From Antedon bifida (Eukaryota > Echinodermata > Crinoidea > Comatulida > Antedonidae), in assembly GCA_963402885.1 (NCBI GenBank), contig OY727095.1, positions 4,345,001 through 4,409,000 on the forward strand: a stretch of 64,000 nucleotides of DNA. Reading direction: 5' to 3'. Both the position numbers and the translations under genes were made by a program. Shown here one piece after another: positions 52,901 to 58,243 of the stretch. Every line of letters starts with the position of its first letter. Positions within the stretch are counted from its first letter, which is position 1. Under the pieces are notes generated by a model that saw nothing but the letters and a program-made list of their open reading frames with translations, made no database searches and was not told the origin of the DNA.

Positions 52901-55900
52901 AATTATATTTAAATAAGCATTTTATACCATATTACAGAAAACTCAAGTATACAGTCTACAGTATACTTTTTGTGTTGTATTTATTATTGCCATTGTATTA
53001 TATATTGTTATGGTAATTGTATTATATTTTATTGAATTGCAATTTACATTGTAATTGTATTTTATTATATGAGGCATGGCATCACAAAATCGGCGTAGTG
53101 TCGGAAATAATCATTTCTTAGATTTTTATATATTCGTAATCTACATTTAATAAGCTTTAGAATGAGGCGTTGTTTATTAAAATTGGTTTATTATATGAAT
53201 AACGGCAAACTAGTCAAAAATATATCATTGTGTGGTACATAATATTATATTTTTTGTTATTTTAAAAAAATATATGGATAAAAATAACGATTAACTTCCT
53301 AAATATTCATTAAATGTTGAAACGTTCATTCGAGAAACTATGATGGAAGACATGCTGTTTCATCGTAAACAAAAGCGTCAGCCAATCAGAGAGCGTAATT
53401 TATCTCTATAGCCAATCACAGTCAAGGATTCACAAATTCTTGTTAGAAATTTCAGCAACCTAACACCTTAATAAAACCAATTTCCATTGGCTAGATTAAA
53501 AAAAATCCCTTAGGTTGTTAAAAATTATGGTAGCTGATATATTTTCGAACAGAGTGGTACCAAACATGACGTCATTCGGGTAAGCGGTTTGTTTACAAAA
53601 GCGCCGTAAAGAAAGTTGATTTTTGAGTGAACAAAAATACAATTTCCTAATAGATTTTCAATGGAAACGACTTAAATAATTGCAAAATACACATACTTGT
53701 GATATTTTTTTATGAACAAGAGTTTGATATGTTAAAGATAAGTGTTTATAGTATCGTTTTTTATTGAAATTTTAAAATGGATAGCTTAGGCCGATTTTCA
53801 CATTCTGAACTTCAAGGCTAAATATCTCAAAAGTTCGGGTTGCGACTCTGCGCCGCTTTTGTGATGCCAGGCCTCATATGTTGTATTGAATTGTACCATA
53901 TTTTATATTAAATTGTATTTTATTGACGTGCTTCAGACCTACACTATGATGACCATTACACTAGGTATGTTTCTACATGGTAACTATAGAATCATTATGA
54001 ATTCTTAGAGTTTATTTATACACACACAATTGTCGTATTCGATTGGGAACTTTCGTTGTCAATGTAAAGATTCATTGAGTACTTTTTGTATTCGAATTGT
54101 AAATTTGTGCTCAACAGAAAGTCATTCGAATAGAAAACGTTGACAACGAAAGCTTTTTCGTTAAGAACAATCTCAACGCTCAAAATACTCCGTTAAAGAA
54201 GTACTCAACGGAAAAACTGTACTTAACGGTGAAAGTCTAAATCGAATACGACAATTGCTTCAACCTACTACGGCCAACTTTCTATTCAGGAGATGCCCCA
54301 CTACAGTATTAAGCAAACATTTTCTCGTGAAACAAGCAAAAGGCAATATTTTAACCATGATCAACACTTCGAGGGATACCCCTATAAAAAAGGGACACTT
54401 TCTCTTGAAACAAGCAACAGGCAATATTTTAACCTTATTACCAAAACTTTGGGGGACACCCACTATAAACAAGGCCAACAGCCATTAAGTCGCGTGCTAC
54501 AATGCATAGTGATACCGGACCGACAGACAGACCGACAGACATAGTGAACTATAGAGTCGCGTCCACGCGACTAAAAAGGGACACTTTCTCTTGAAACAAG
54601 CAAAAGGCAATATTTTAACCTTATGACCAACATGTTGTTGTTCAATTGGTTTATTTACTATTAGAAAGCAGATTGTTTGAGGAGTAAACAACGTCTTATC
54701 AACTTTGTTTACATATCAAACAATTTAAAAACATTGTGATGCTTAATGCTTTCATGAAGATAATGATTCCTTTAGGGTTCAATTCAGCATATAGAAAGAT
54801 TAAATGAGAAATGTATTAGTTAGCATTGAAAAAACAGAGAAATTTGGCAAAAAGTATGTTTCGGTGGGATATTTTCCCCCTGCAAAAAAAAACATTTTTA
54901 AAATGTTTTTGTTGAATTTATATATTGCAGGTTATGCCTATTTAATATCACATGATAGTATTCACCAATAATTGAATAAAAAAAATTAAAGAAAAAAATA
55001 GTTTAAATTGACTGGAAATCAATGGGTTTTTGGTTGGATTTAACAGTCATTCTGTCTTTTTATAAGTGAAAACATTATTTTTAAAGTTTTTTTTTCTCCT
55101 ACGTGATCGATTAACTTTATTAAAACTGCGAAATGCCCTATTCAAGTCATTTTTTTATTATTCTTCATTTTTCATTTTTGTTCGATTACAATACACCATT
55201 AACAATGTCCTTGTGTACATATAGAGGATGGGAATACTAGGACATGATATTTTAAATTCCTTTTTATTTGTTAATTAATTAATGGACAAAGTAAGAACAA
55301 AAATAAGACAAGAAAAACGAAAAACAATACTACTAATTAATTAAAATTTGACCATGAAATAACATCCAGTGATGGGCAAACAGATGGCCTAGTAATCTGA
55401 ATGGACAGAGACTTTATTTAAAGACAATAGTCTGTACTGTGTGTTGTACAAAGTAAATAATGTACAATGAAATTTACTGTCATCAAACCCTTATTCTGCT
55501 GAAAATATTATGACGTACTAGAACAATATGTAAAAAAAAAATTGTAAAGCTCTTTCTACACTATCAAACTAGTTTTAAAAAAAAGTGTGACATGCCCAAA
55601 TATGGTAGTGATATGCTTAAATATGGTAGTGATATGACATCATCATGTCCATATATGCCCTAACATTGTTTTGTCACATATTAACTTTAGTTTGATATTA
55701 TGTAGACAGGATCTTTAATGTTTAAATAATTTGTTAATACCATAATAACCCTACAGTACTTAACCATACATAATGTTTGTAATATTTAAATTATTAAATT
55801 ACTGAATACAGTAAATCCCAAAACACATTTGGTATTAATTAGGACCAAAAAATGGTGTTGCCTGATTAAAGGTAAGTCTGGTAATTAGGCAGTTGTGTTA

Positions 55901-56354
55901 ATTCTCCGGTATTGGTTTGACTGTAGTACCAAAGTTAAAAAAATATATATAATAATATATTCTTGCAAGTGATGAAGGGCTAGTGTTGCCCGAAAGCTCT
56001 GCTAACTTTTCTGGCTGTTTTATTTTATCGCTTTGATTTAGCTTTTTTTTTGTATCTCCATTGAGATCCAGCCACTGATACCCACGGCATTGTCATTTTT
56101 TCAGTAATTAGCCTTTGGATTTATAATAATATATTCTATAATATCCATCATTATTTTCACTAAATGAAAATGACGCTCATCAGAATACATTAATTGGTTT
56201 AAATTAAGAGGAAATATCTTAATAATCGAAGAAGGAAGACCATTGTTAATGCTTTACTAAACTGAATATATTATTAATAACAACTTACTGGACTTCGCTT
56301 TTTCAATACAAAATTCTTCCATAGTAGAAGTCGGAGTTGATGCAAAAAACCCAT
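13050..56354 (-). CDS. ABC transporter subfamily A, ABCA1/ABCA4/ABCA7-type full transporter (43 coding exons, 2479 residues)
   Basis: Full-length lipid transporter in the order TM1 - large extracellular domain 1 - TM2-6 - NBD1 - regulatory linker - TM7 - extracellular domain 2 - TM8-12 - NBD2 - C-terminal tail. Family role: ATP-driven export or flipping of phospholipids, sterols or retinoid-lipids at the plasma or organelle membrane. The start peptide 'QLRLLLWKN', the [11 protein letters not shown] and [18 protein letters not shown]-loops, '[18 protein letters not shown]' and the C-terminal VFVNFA motif place it in the ABCA1/4/7 group. '[13 protein letters not shown]' and 'DEPTSGVDP' lean towards ABCA4, but it may predate the vertebrate split. 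All 43 exons join in phase (7440 nt including stop) with GT-AG introns. It is about 200 residues longer than vertebrate ABCA1, largely through a low-complexity insert in extracellular domain 1. Exon coordinates are in the domain entries. Confidence 0.95.
13380..13560. repeat. Imperfect tandem 'AGAGTGGTCC.TTAATAGAG' array in the last-but-one intron region
   Basis: About six diverged units of 20-30 bp built on GAGTGGTCC and CTATTAATAG/TTAATAGAG words. It resembles the dispersed 'CCCCTATTAAGGGG' repeats elsewhere in this gene. It lies between exons 42 and 43. Confidence 0.5.
16121..16440. repeat. Possible dispersed repeat in an ABCA intron
   Basis: Locally more GC-rich than the surrounding intron and free of open frames. 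It contains a TTTGACTTGGGGGAAAGTCC block and ends with TTTCGAATTACAGGAATTGAA, weakly like a degenerate pol III B box on the minus strand. A SINE relic is possible; I cannot assign it. Confidence 0.25.
16557..16748. repeat. 48-bp x 4 tandem repeat spanning an ABCA splice acceptor
   Basis: Four units starting CCAAAGCACTTAAGTACATA at 16557, 16605, 16653 and 16701, differing by a few bases. The first unit overlaps exon 37: CCAAAGCA is the complement of the exon's first eight bases (TGCTTTGG), and CTTAAG is its acceptor. Units 2 to 4 therefore carry copies of acceptor plus exon start. Confidence 0.9.
17254..20801 (-). CDS. ABCA gene, exons 29-35: end of extracellular domain 2, TM8-TM12 and linker to NBD2
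   Basis: Exons: 20801-20626, 20056-19879, 19346-19231, 18931-18784, 18297-18174, 17926-17794, 17377-17254. The ABCA1-like landmark '[10 protein letters not shown]' (TM8) is followed by '[17 protein letters not shown]', '[11 protein letters not shown]' and '[13 protein letters not shown]'. The last exon is a charged cytosolic linker ('[13 protein letters not shown]') matching the segment just before NBD2 in vertebrate ABCA1/ABCA4. The donor of the 18931-18784 exon is a weak GTTCTG, but the phase and family alignment support it. Confidence 0.92.
17568..17700. mobile_element. Palindromic MITE family, copy 7
   Basis: Near-complete copy, AAGCTCTGTCTACACTATC ... GATAGTGTAGACAAAGCTT, lacking the duplicated inner GTGATATGCCCAAATATGG block. 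Intronic (between ABCA exons 34 and 35). Confidence 0.85.
17991..18146. mobile_element. Palindromic MITE family, copy 8
   Basis: Longer form, with the inner block AAATATGGTAGTGATATG twice. It lies between ABCA exons 33 and 34, in opposite orientation to copy 7. Confidence 0.85.
19071..19112 (+). repeat. tRNA-derived SINE head (A-box fragment)
   Basis: GAGTGGCCAAGCGGTTAAGACAGTGGAACC resembles the 5' half of a tRNA-Leu/Ser with A box TGGCCAAGCGG, but no B box or acceptor stem follows. Read as a truncated SINE in an ABCA intron, not a tRNA gene. Confidence 0.5.
20170..20530. mobile_element. Long-TIR palindromic element in ABCA intron 29
   Basis: About 70-bp imperfect inverted arms: CTGGTGTAGTTGCAAAAGCT near 20192 and its complement AGCTTTTGCACCTACACCAG near 20490, continuing through AATAGCAAAATCT and ATGCACA.A. 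The centre is unique and has no ORF. Non-autonomous DNA element; target duplication not resolved. Confidence 0.65.
20956..23998 (-). CDS. ABCA gene, exons 26-28: TM7 and extracellular domain 2
   Basis: Exons: 23998-23417, 21902-21725, 21061-20956. The first starts in the cytosolic linker, reaches TM7 through '[16 protein letters not shown]' (ABCA1/4 have a related R-R/S-K-G/D segment) and the hydrophobic stretch at residues about 1529-1552, then enters extracellular domain 2. The domain has cysteines at the spacing expected of the family ('[15 protein letters not shown]') and several N-glycosylation sites. 'RRNITRYLL' corresponds to the conserved 'GRNISDYLV' region. The donor of exon 27 is a weak GTTACA. 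Confidence 0.9.
21127..21620. repeat. Minisatellite of about 33-36 bp units, roughly 13 copies
   Basis: Units built on GGGCAAGTGTCTGTGGG(G)CTATCGAAGAAG(A)GG vary by one-base and three-base steps. Stop codons are absent in all three plus frames over most of the array, giving overlapping ORFs of 140-180 codons that are not genes. It lies between ABCA exons 27 and 28, immediately upstream of the exon 28 acceptor. Confidence 0.9.
22640..22800. repeat. Dispersed-repeat fragment with 'GTGGCAGATCCAGAATTTTG' end
   Basis: The GTGGCAGATCCAGAATTTTG ... GGGGGGCCTAGGGC ... GGGCCCCAC pattern is familiar from DNA-transposon-derived repeats in many animals. Only one end is clear here. Intronic and non-coding. 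Confidence 0.35.
22862..22980. mobile_element. Palindromic MITE family, copy 9 (right end degraded)
   Basis: AAAGCTCTGTCTACACA left end, then ATGTGCCCATATATGGACATGATGATG and two CATATTTGGGC blocks. The right terminal repeat is missing after ACTGTCAAG. Confidence 0.75.
23241..23395. mobile_element. Palindromic MITE family, copy 10, ending 21 bp from an ABCA donor
   Basis: AAGCTC(TGTCTACAC deleted)TATCAAACTAG ... GATAGTGTAGACAGATCTTT. It occupies the 5' end of intron 26, almost touching the exon at 23417. Confidence 0.8.
24189..24952 (-). CDS. ABCA gene, exons 24-25: end of NBD1 and regulatory linker
   Basis: Exons: 24952-24647, 24371-24189. The first holds the conserved post-NBD1 segment ('[20 protein letters not shown]', '[17 protein letters not shown]'), matching the ABCA1 R1 region. 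The second is an acidic serine-rich linker (nine consecutive S/T) leading to TM7, a likely site of phosphoregulation by analogy with family linkers. Confidence 0.92.
25120..25437. repeat. 71-bp minisatellite, about 4.4 copies
   Basis: Units repeat every 71 bp (AAAGTGGGGTTAC at 25151, 25222, 25293, 25364) and are nearly identical, so recently amplified. Each contains AAACCCCTATTAAAGGGACAC, a version of the dispersed CCCCTATTAAGGGG repeat. Intron between ABCA exons 23 and 24. Confidence 0.9.
25650..27319 (-). CDS. ABCA gene, exons 19-23: NBD1
   Basis: Exons: 27319-27145, 26997-26866, 26642-26562, 26274-26078, 25841-25650. Walker A GHNGAGKT at residues 1116-1123, Q-loop '[11 protein letters not shown]', signature LSGG 1215-1218, Walker B/D-loop DEPTSGVDP 1239-1247, H-loop '[14 protein letters not shown]'. 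All catalytic residues of an active ATPase are present. Exon phases agree with family alignment at every joint. Confidence 0.95.
25941..26070. mobile_element. Palindromic MITE family, copy 11, ending 7 bp from an ABCA donor
   Basis: ATGATGATGTCATATC, three ATATTTGG blocks, then GTTTGATAGTGTAGACAGAG. The left terminal repeat is missing. The right end sits next to the GTGAGT donor of exon 22. Confidence 0.75.
27521..30756 (-). CDS. ABCA gene, exons 14-18: TM2-TM6 and entry to NBD1
   Basis: Exons: 30756-30642, 30107-29917, 29004-28854, 28404-28200, 27679-27521. The hydrophobic segments, '[17 protein letters not shown]', '[11 protein letters not shown]', 'GVGVQWSNI' and '[10 protein letters not shown]' correspond to the conserved first transmembrane domain of ABCA1/4. 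For exon 15 I chose the GTATGC donor at 29916 rather than the in-frame GTATGA 17 nt downstream, because only the former keeps phase and gives the family sequence [18 protein letters not shown]. Confidence 0.92.
28589..28684. mobile_element. Palindromic MITE family, copy 12 (short form)
   Basis: AGCTCTGTCTACACTATCAAAC ... TATCAAACTAGCTT, with the centre shortened to TATATGGGCATGATGTCATATC. ABCA intron 16. Confidence 0.7.
28676..28778 (-). repeat. tRNA-derived SINE-like copy, internally deleted
   Basis: Matches the longer copy at 30226-30378 (CTTAT.AACTAAGTCTCATTT, GGCAAGCAT.TTAACCAC.AAGCTACAGCT) but lacks the B-box part. Next to MITE copy 12. Confidence 0.55.
29050..29200. repeat. Dispersed 'CCCCTATTAAGGGG' repeat
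   Basis: TAGAACCCCTATTAAGGGGACACC, followed by GTGTCCCCTTAATAGGGGTGTCC and CCTGTATAGGGGTTAATACTGTA. The blocks alternate in orientation every 30-50 bp. Related tracts occur at 27760-27890, 29672-29860, 30399-30560, 37265-37400, 47565-47655, 48080-48130, 54290-54480 and 62535-62605. Old tandem-like element of unknown class. Confidence 0.6.
29672..29860. repeat. Dispersed 'CCCCTATTAAGGGG' repeat, second copy
   Basis: Starts TAGTAGAACCCCTATTAAGGGG and continues with GTCCCTTTAATAGAGGTGTTGTC and TAATAAAGGTGTTCCCTGAATAG. The same block order as 29050-29200, more diverged. Confidence 0.55.
30226..30378 (-). repeat. tRNA-derived SINE-like element
   Basis: On the minus strand: TAGCCTTAGTGGTTAACATG (A box), then CCAAGGTCCAGGGTTCAATC (B box GGGTTCAATCC), followed by a unique tail. 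A tRNA-like cloverleaf is not maintained, so a SINE rather than a tRNA gene. Other family members at 28676 and 49384. Confidence 0.65.
31289..33563 (-). CDS. ABCA gene, exons 10-13: distal extracellular domain 1
   Basis: Exons: 33563-32970, 32602-32474, 32263-31999, 31568-31289. Conserved landmarks: 'LQPVLCG', 'KILYAPNTT' (ABCA1/4 have KILYTPD), '[10 protein letters not shown]' (vertebrates LPPHVKYKIR), '[13 protein letters not shown]' and 'FPYPCY' before TM2. Exon 10 has a lineage-specific block of about 110 residues rich in T/S/D/E then K, reading as an unstructured, possibly O-glycosylated insert. It keeps frame and has normal splice sites. Confidence 0.9.
31629..31752. mobile_element. Palindromic MITE family, copy 13 (right end lost)
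   Basis: TAAAGTTCTGTCTACACAATC ... CATATTTGGGCACA, then unrelated sequence. ABCA intron 12. Confidence 0.65.
34052..40574 (-). CDS. ABCA gene, exons 3-9: proximal extracellular domain 1
   Basis: Exons: 40574-40463, 39813-39656, 37742-37621, 36904-36608, 36020-35928, 35548-35441, 34114-34052. The first has '[14 protein letters not shown]' (ABCA1: MPSAGTLPWVQGIIC), locating the start of extracellular domain 1. The segment '[20 protein letters not shown]' matches the ABCA1 FLYHNLSLPKSTVDKML region. The 297-nt exon is the least conserved and was accepted on phase and splice sites. Exon 4 uses a GTCAGT donor. Confidence 0.85.
34460..34560. repeat. AAGATATCTCTATT short tandem array
   Basis: Five degenerate units of about 20-28 bp on AAGATATCTCTATT(A/G)AAAAC(T) in ABCA intron 8. 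Low complexity, non-coding. Confidence 0.6.
35200..35400. repeat. Pyrimidine-rich TTTCCCACTTTC tandem tract
   Basis: Repeats of TTTCCCACTTTCTATCA and CCATTTTACTCACTTTCCACCAACC. Stop-poor, so spurious ORFs appear on both strands. Confidence 0.7.
36167..36251. mobile_element. Palindromic MITE family, copy 14 (85-bp minimal form)
   Basis: TAAGTTCTGTCTACACTATC, ATGTGATGTGCTCATATATC, GGGCACATCAAATTAGTTTGACAGAGCTTA: both ends kept, centre deleted. Confidence 0.7.
36961..37125. mobile_element. Palindromic MITE family, copy 15
   Basis: Complete copy, AAAGCTTTGTCTACACTATC ... GATAGTGTAGACAGAGCTTT. ABCA intron 5. A B-box-like GACTCGAACCC follows at 37193 in a separate SINE-like fragment. Confidence 0.85.
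37441..37602. mobile_element. Palindromic MITE family, copy 16, close to an ABCA donor
   Basis: AAAGCTCTGTTTACACTATC ... GATAGCGTAGACAGAGCGTT. It lies 18 bp from the low edge of the exon at 37621, i.e. at the 5' end of that intron. Confidence 0.85.
37771..38985 (+). mobile_element. Non-coding hairpin-ended element, copy A (Helentron-like?)
   Basis: 5' region: AACTAGA, a 6-bp hairpin (CTTGTC/GACGAG, 37783-37800) and the arm GGTTATCCGC (37804-37813). The body has TGACGTCA-type sites, GCGCTCT and GTGGCCAT motifs and CpG-rich GCGCGCG tracts. The 3' end has a poly-A stretch, ACAATAACAA, then a perfect hairpin GGTTATCCGC-caagt-GCGGATAACC (38957-38981). No ORF. The 5' arm equals the left arm of the 3' hairpin. 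A second member is at 59501-61080. Confidence 0.7.
40282..40402. mobile_element. Palindromic MITE family, copy 17
   Basis: AAAGCTCTGTCTACATTTTC ... GATAGTGTAGACAGAGCTTT, left arm shortened. ABCA intron 3. Confidence 0.85.
40575..42769. other. ABCA intron 2, 3' portion before the nested transposons
   Basis: AT-rich with poly-T/poly-A runs. A short duplication of CCTACATAATAATTA at 41700 and 41859, and a C-rich stretch at 42030-42060. No gene, RNA gene or clear element seen. Confidence 0.5.
42770..43124. mobile_element. 355-bp TIR element abutting the Harbinger insertion
   Basis: Left end GTTCAGATCTATGGAGTTAT then GCTTTCGTATC; right end is its complement with a few changes (GATACAAAAGCATAACTCCG, TAGGTCTGAAC). 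The inner part repeats ATGACTTTCGTATCATAAGC. No ORF. The Harbinger element begins 4 bp from its right end, so it either targeted the TTAA at this edge or inserted next to it. Confidence 0.75.
43292..45998 (+). CDS. Harbinger DDE nuclease (HARBI1-like transposase), 2 exons, 404 residues
   Basis: Exons 43292-43593 and 45086-45998, joined through AG|GTAAGT and a T-rich TTTTTTTTTTACAG acceptor; 1215 nt, in frame, stop TAA. The N-terminus has a basic [10 protein letters not shown] run, then a helical '[10 protein letters not shown]' region typical of Harbinger nucleases. The DDE_Tnp_4 fold shows 'VGAIDGKHV' (D172), '[12 protein letters not shown]' (D213/D222), 'VGDEAFPL' (D264) and '[16 protein letters not shown]' (E301), so catalytic acidic residues are present. 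Two adjacent ATGs (43292, 43295) are possible starts. AATAAA lies 14 nt past the stop. The nuclease needs the MADF partner for end recognition in known Harbinger systems. Confidence 0.93.
44211..46964 (-). CDS. Harbinger-encoded MADF/BESS DNA-binding protein, 3 exons, 213 residues
   Basis: Exons 46964-46811 (ATG at 46964), 44861-44705, 44541-44211 (stop TAG); 642 nt, all joints in phase (GTAAGTG, GTAAGTA donors). Residues about 10-95 form a MADF (Myb/SANT-like) domain: '[15 protein letters not shown]', '[11 protein letters not shown]', '[20 protein letters not shown]', '[12 protein letters not shown]'. The middle is acidic and serine-rich with a KKRK nuclear-localisation-like run. The C-terminus ('[20 protein letters not shown]') resembles a BESS motif. 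Family role: it binds transposon ends and helps import or recruit the nuclease. Exons 2 and 3 lie inside the intron of the nuclease gene, and the nuclease exon 2 lies inside its intron 1. Confidence 0.88.
46263..46576. repeat. Three tandem units of about 110-125 bp inside the Harbinger element
   Basis: Each unit contains ATATATTTGTTAATGTTGT, AATAAAATCTATTGTGAAG, TTATTATGCAATATTA and, in the first two, CCTAGTA(G)TATTGATATTC. It lies between the 3' end of the nuclease gene and exon 1 of the MADF gene. Confidence 0.8.
47235..48140. other. Intronic stretch right of Harbinger
   Basis: No gene. It holds CCCCTTAA/TAGGGG-type repeat fragments (47570-47650, 48080-48130) and a (TTTATTTTA)n tract at 47825-47945. 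This is followed by a moderately GC-rich segment (47950-48060, with ACCAGTTCACCGGGGTAACC) that looks like an old dispersed repeat. Confidence 0.45.
48141..48282. mobile_element. Palindromic MITE family, copy 18
   Basis: AAAGCTATGTCCATACTATC ... GTAGTGCAGACAGAGCTTTA. More diverged ends than most copies. Confidence 0.8.
48359..48475. mobile_element. Palindromic MITE family, copy 19, near an ABCA donor
   Basis: AAGCTCTGTCTACACTCTC ... TATAGTGTAGACGGAGCTTT. It ends 44 bp from exon 2 (48520), at the 5' end of intron 2, only 76 bp from copy 18. Confidence 0.8.
48520..48613 (-). CDS. ABCA gene, exon 2: first transmembrane helix
   Basis: Encodes '[20 protein letters not shown]' and a basic/polar exit '[11 protein letters not shown]'. 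It corresponds to ABCA1 LLLEVAWPLFIFLILISVR, the N-terminal signal-anchor helix before extracellular domain 1. Confidence 0.9.
49384..49462 (-). repeat. tRNA-derived SINE-like element in ABCA intron 1
   Basis: Minus strand reads GGTTTAGTGGTTATGATGTCC (A box), then AAAGGTCCTGGGTTCAAGTCC (B box GGGTTCAAGTCC). The same layout as 30226-30378. No complete cloverleaf. Confidence 0.6.
50994..51338. mobile_element. Outer MITE of a nested pair (TTA target site)
   Basis: Inverted ends AGCCTTGTTCACACTAGA / CCATGGTGTGAACAAGGCT, flanked by TTA on both sides, which suggests a Harbinger-type non-autonomous element. The interior is interrupted by a second element (51073-51238). Confidence 0.75.
51073..51238. 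mobile_element. Inner MITE nested in 50994-51338
   Basis: Long inverted arms, AGCTTAGTTCCAACTAGGAC then ACAACACAATGAC, against the complement of GTCCTTGTGTTGCGTCCTAG and TGGGAATCAAGCT, also with TTA at each side. The insertion order is clear: this element is the younger. Confidence 0.75.
52056..52233. mobile_element. Short TA-flanked MITE (Tc1/mariner or pogo-like ends)
   Basis: Ends ACAGTCAACGCTCCCAATAC and its degenerate complement (GGGAGAGTTGACTGT), flanked by TA. About 178 bp, no ORF. A related right end (CCGGTATTGGTTTGACTGTA) occurs at 55901-55926 without a clear left end. Confidence 0.7.
53068..53878. mobile_element. 810-bp TIR element, TA-flanked
   Basis: Ends TGAGGCATGGCATCACAAAA then TCGGCGTAG, and TTTTGTGATGCCAGGCCTCA preceded by CTCTGCGCCGC: TIRs of about 31 bp with five or so mismatches, flanked by TA. 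The interior is non-coding, with a duplicated AGCCAATCA motif (53381, 53410). Confidence 0.8.
54290..54620. repeat. CCCCTATAAA/GGGACACTTTCTC repeat tract interrupted by a small MITE
   Basis: Three units share GAAACAAGCAA(A/C)AGGCAATATTTTAACC and AGGGACACTTTCTCTTGAAAC. Between the second and third lies a 90-bp element (54486-54575) with ends AGTCGCGTG / CACGCGACT and an inner GACCGACAGACAGACC array. The third unit resumes with AAAAAGGGACAC straight after it. Confidence 0.7.
55546..55717. mobile_element. Palindromic MITE family, copy 20
   Basis: AAAGCTCTTTCTACACTATC ... TTTGATATTATGTAGACAGGATCTTTA. Long form with the duplicated inner AAATATGGTAGTGATATG block. ABCA intron 1. Confidence 0.8.
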
Positions 56355-56381
56355 GGCTCCAAATTTACCTCAAATAACACT
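56289..56381 (-). CDS. ABCA gene, first coding exon (start ATG at 56354)
   Basis: Encodes '[22 protein letters not shown]', matching the ABCA1/4 N-terminus (QLRLLLWKN), then a GTAAGTTG donor at 56288. A TTTTTTTGCAG acceptor at 56382 leaves 27 nt of 5' UTR in this exon, so at least one non-coding exon lies upstream. Confidence 0.9.
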
Positions 56382-58183
56382 CTGCAAAAAAAGAAATATC
56401 ATCATGGTTTTCGTTGTGGGAACATTACATTTGCGACGACCGACCTAGGTCAGGTCAATTGATGTGTCGTTGGTTGTCGCTTGGACCTAGAAACCATCAA
56501 ACCTGCATCAAGGTACGAGGCGAAAACACATCCCAATATCCATGCATGTGCAAAATAAACAGTTAGTAGCAAGCATGATGTGTGTAGTCTGGTCGTTGCT
56601 TATCGCAAATTGTTCCCCCGGCGTACAATTGTAGAAAATCTACCTCTGACCTCGAACAAACAACCTGGTGTGAGTCATTCCCCAGGCTGAGGTAAGCCTT
56701 TCTGACAGGTTGATGAATCACAATCAATGATTTATGTCAAAATGAAATTTTCTATTGAAATCGCAATACGATTAAACTTTTCTACATCGTTAGTTTAGTC
56801 CAAATAAAAACACATTTCCACGTCCCCCTCATCAAATTTTGTCTCATGATATTTTTTAACTAAGTAGGAGCCTACTGTATGTAGTGGGCCTGGGCATACG
56901 TCCAATCTTTTAATTAATTAAAATTAATTAATTAATTAGGCCTAGGCCTATATAGGCCTAATTTAAAGGTTAATTTAAGGTACCGTACAGTAGACAATAT
57001 TATAGTGAAATAAAATGTTGACAAAAATACAACAATCAAACAGTTTTATTTATTCTGAAAACATAGGAAATAGCAATGCCCTTGTGATTCAATGATTGCA
57101 TGTGATACATTACAACTCATTACCAGACTGCATACTTCCTATCAAGATAGTCGATCCTCCTTTCCAGCACGAGGCTAGCCTAGAGCACACCACCACTCAC
57201 TGACTAACTAGGCCTAGGCCTAGCTCGACATAAAAAAAACGCTGCAAAAATAAAGCCAATAATTACTAACCTGTTATTTACTCGTTTACTACAATCTTTG
57301 CAATAATTAGCACATGTTAAAACATCAATTTGGCCGTCATTATTGCACTTATTCAGTCTAACATCAGGCCTAATATTTACGTACTTTGTCTCTTTTCACT
57401 GGGCAGCACACAGTACACGTCGATTGTTTTGTTTTTCTCCTCGATGATCATGTGTAACCCGATCGTCATACAGAAAAAAACAACCGCGTCGTCAAAAAGT
57501 TAAGTCAATAAAGAGGGCGACATTTACAAATTACGGTTCATCGAAGAGGGTAAAACCAATTTTTGTAAGAAACTACACATTTTATGTTAAGTATCAGTCT
57601 TCTTTTCTCTATTGGTAGTTAAATACAGTGATTCAATTGGTTTAACCCGTTTTGTGTTTAAACATGTGTGGTATAATTTACCTGTGAAATCTATTATTAC
57701 CATAGATAGTGAAAGCGCTCCCACTTTTAGCCGTTAAAATTAAATTGTGAACAATACCCTTTGATTAAATTGTTATGGCTTATTACTATGTCCGATGCAA
57801 CGATCAGCTTAGATAAGAGATGATAGATTAAATTCTCTATGATTTTATATTTATTATGTAACAAAATAGCGCAGTCTTTCATTTCATATAATGAAATAAG
57901 TGTGTAAGTAGCTTAAACCCATTTTATGCACACTCAACTACAGTAGTAGTGTGTGTACTGTAAACAGATATAGAAAATTTGAAATGAAAATAAAGTGATG
58001 CCAAATTTTAAAAGTTCATCATTGAAAATAGCTTATATTCACTCACAAATAGGTCCAACCACCCAAATTTGAAATCTCACACCTTTTCATATTTCTCCTC
58101 CCAGTCCCGACAATATTTTATGCAAATTTTTTCCCTTTACTAGAAAACAATAAACATTACACAAATCAAGTAAAAGTTTTTCT
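56382..58183. other. Spacer between the ABCA 5' end and the RPL28 3' end; probable ABCA promoter area
   Basis: No ORF of interest. A possible non-coding ABCA exon ends at 57271 (AATAACAG|GTTAGT on minus), with GC-richer sequence up to about 57500. AGGCCTA tracts occur at 56937-56960 and 57208-57225. The promoter position is a guess. Confidence 0.25.
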
Positions 58184-58189
58184 TTTATT
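58184..58189 (-). terminator. RPL28 polyadenylation signal
   Basis: AATAAA on the minus strand 55 nt past the RPL28 stop, in an A-rich context. Confidence 0.55.
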
Positions 58190-58243
58190 TTTTATCCACA
58201 CATGGTTTTACTTCATTTATCAAATCTATTGGTTTATGACATT

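Larger units (their letters stand above)
48614..56288. other. ABCA intron 1 (7.7 kb)
   Basis: No internal gene found. Apart from the elements listed separately it is AT-rich. Several 60-90-codon ORFs in it lack splice context, and their composition follows the local repeats. Confidence 0.6.
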
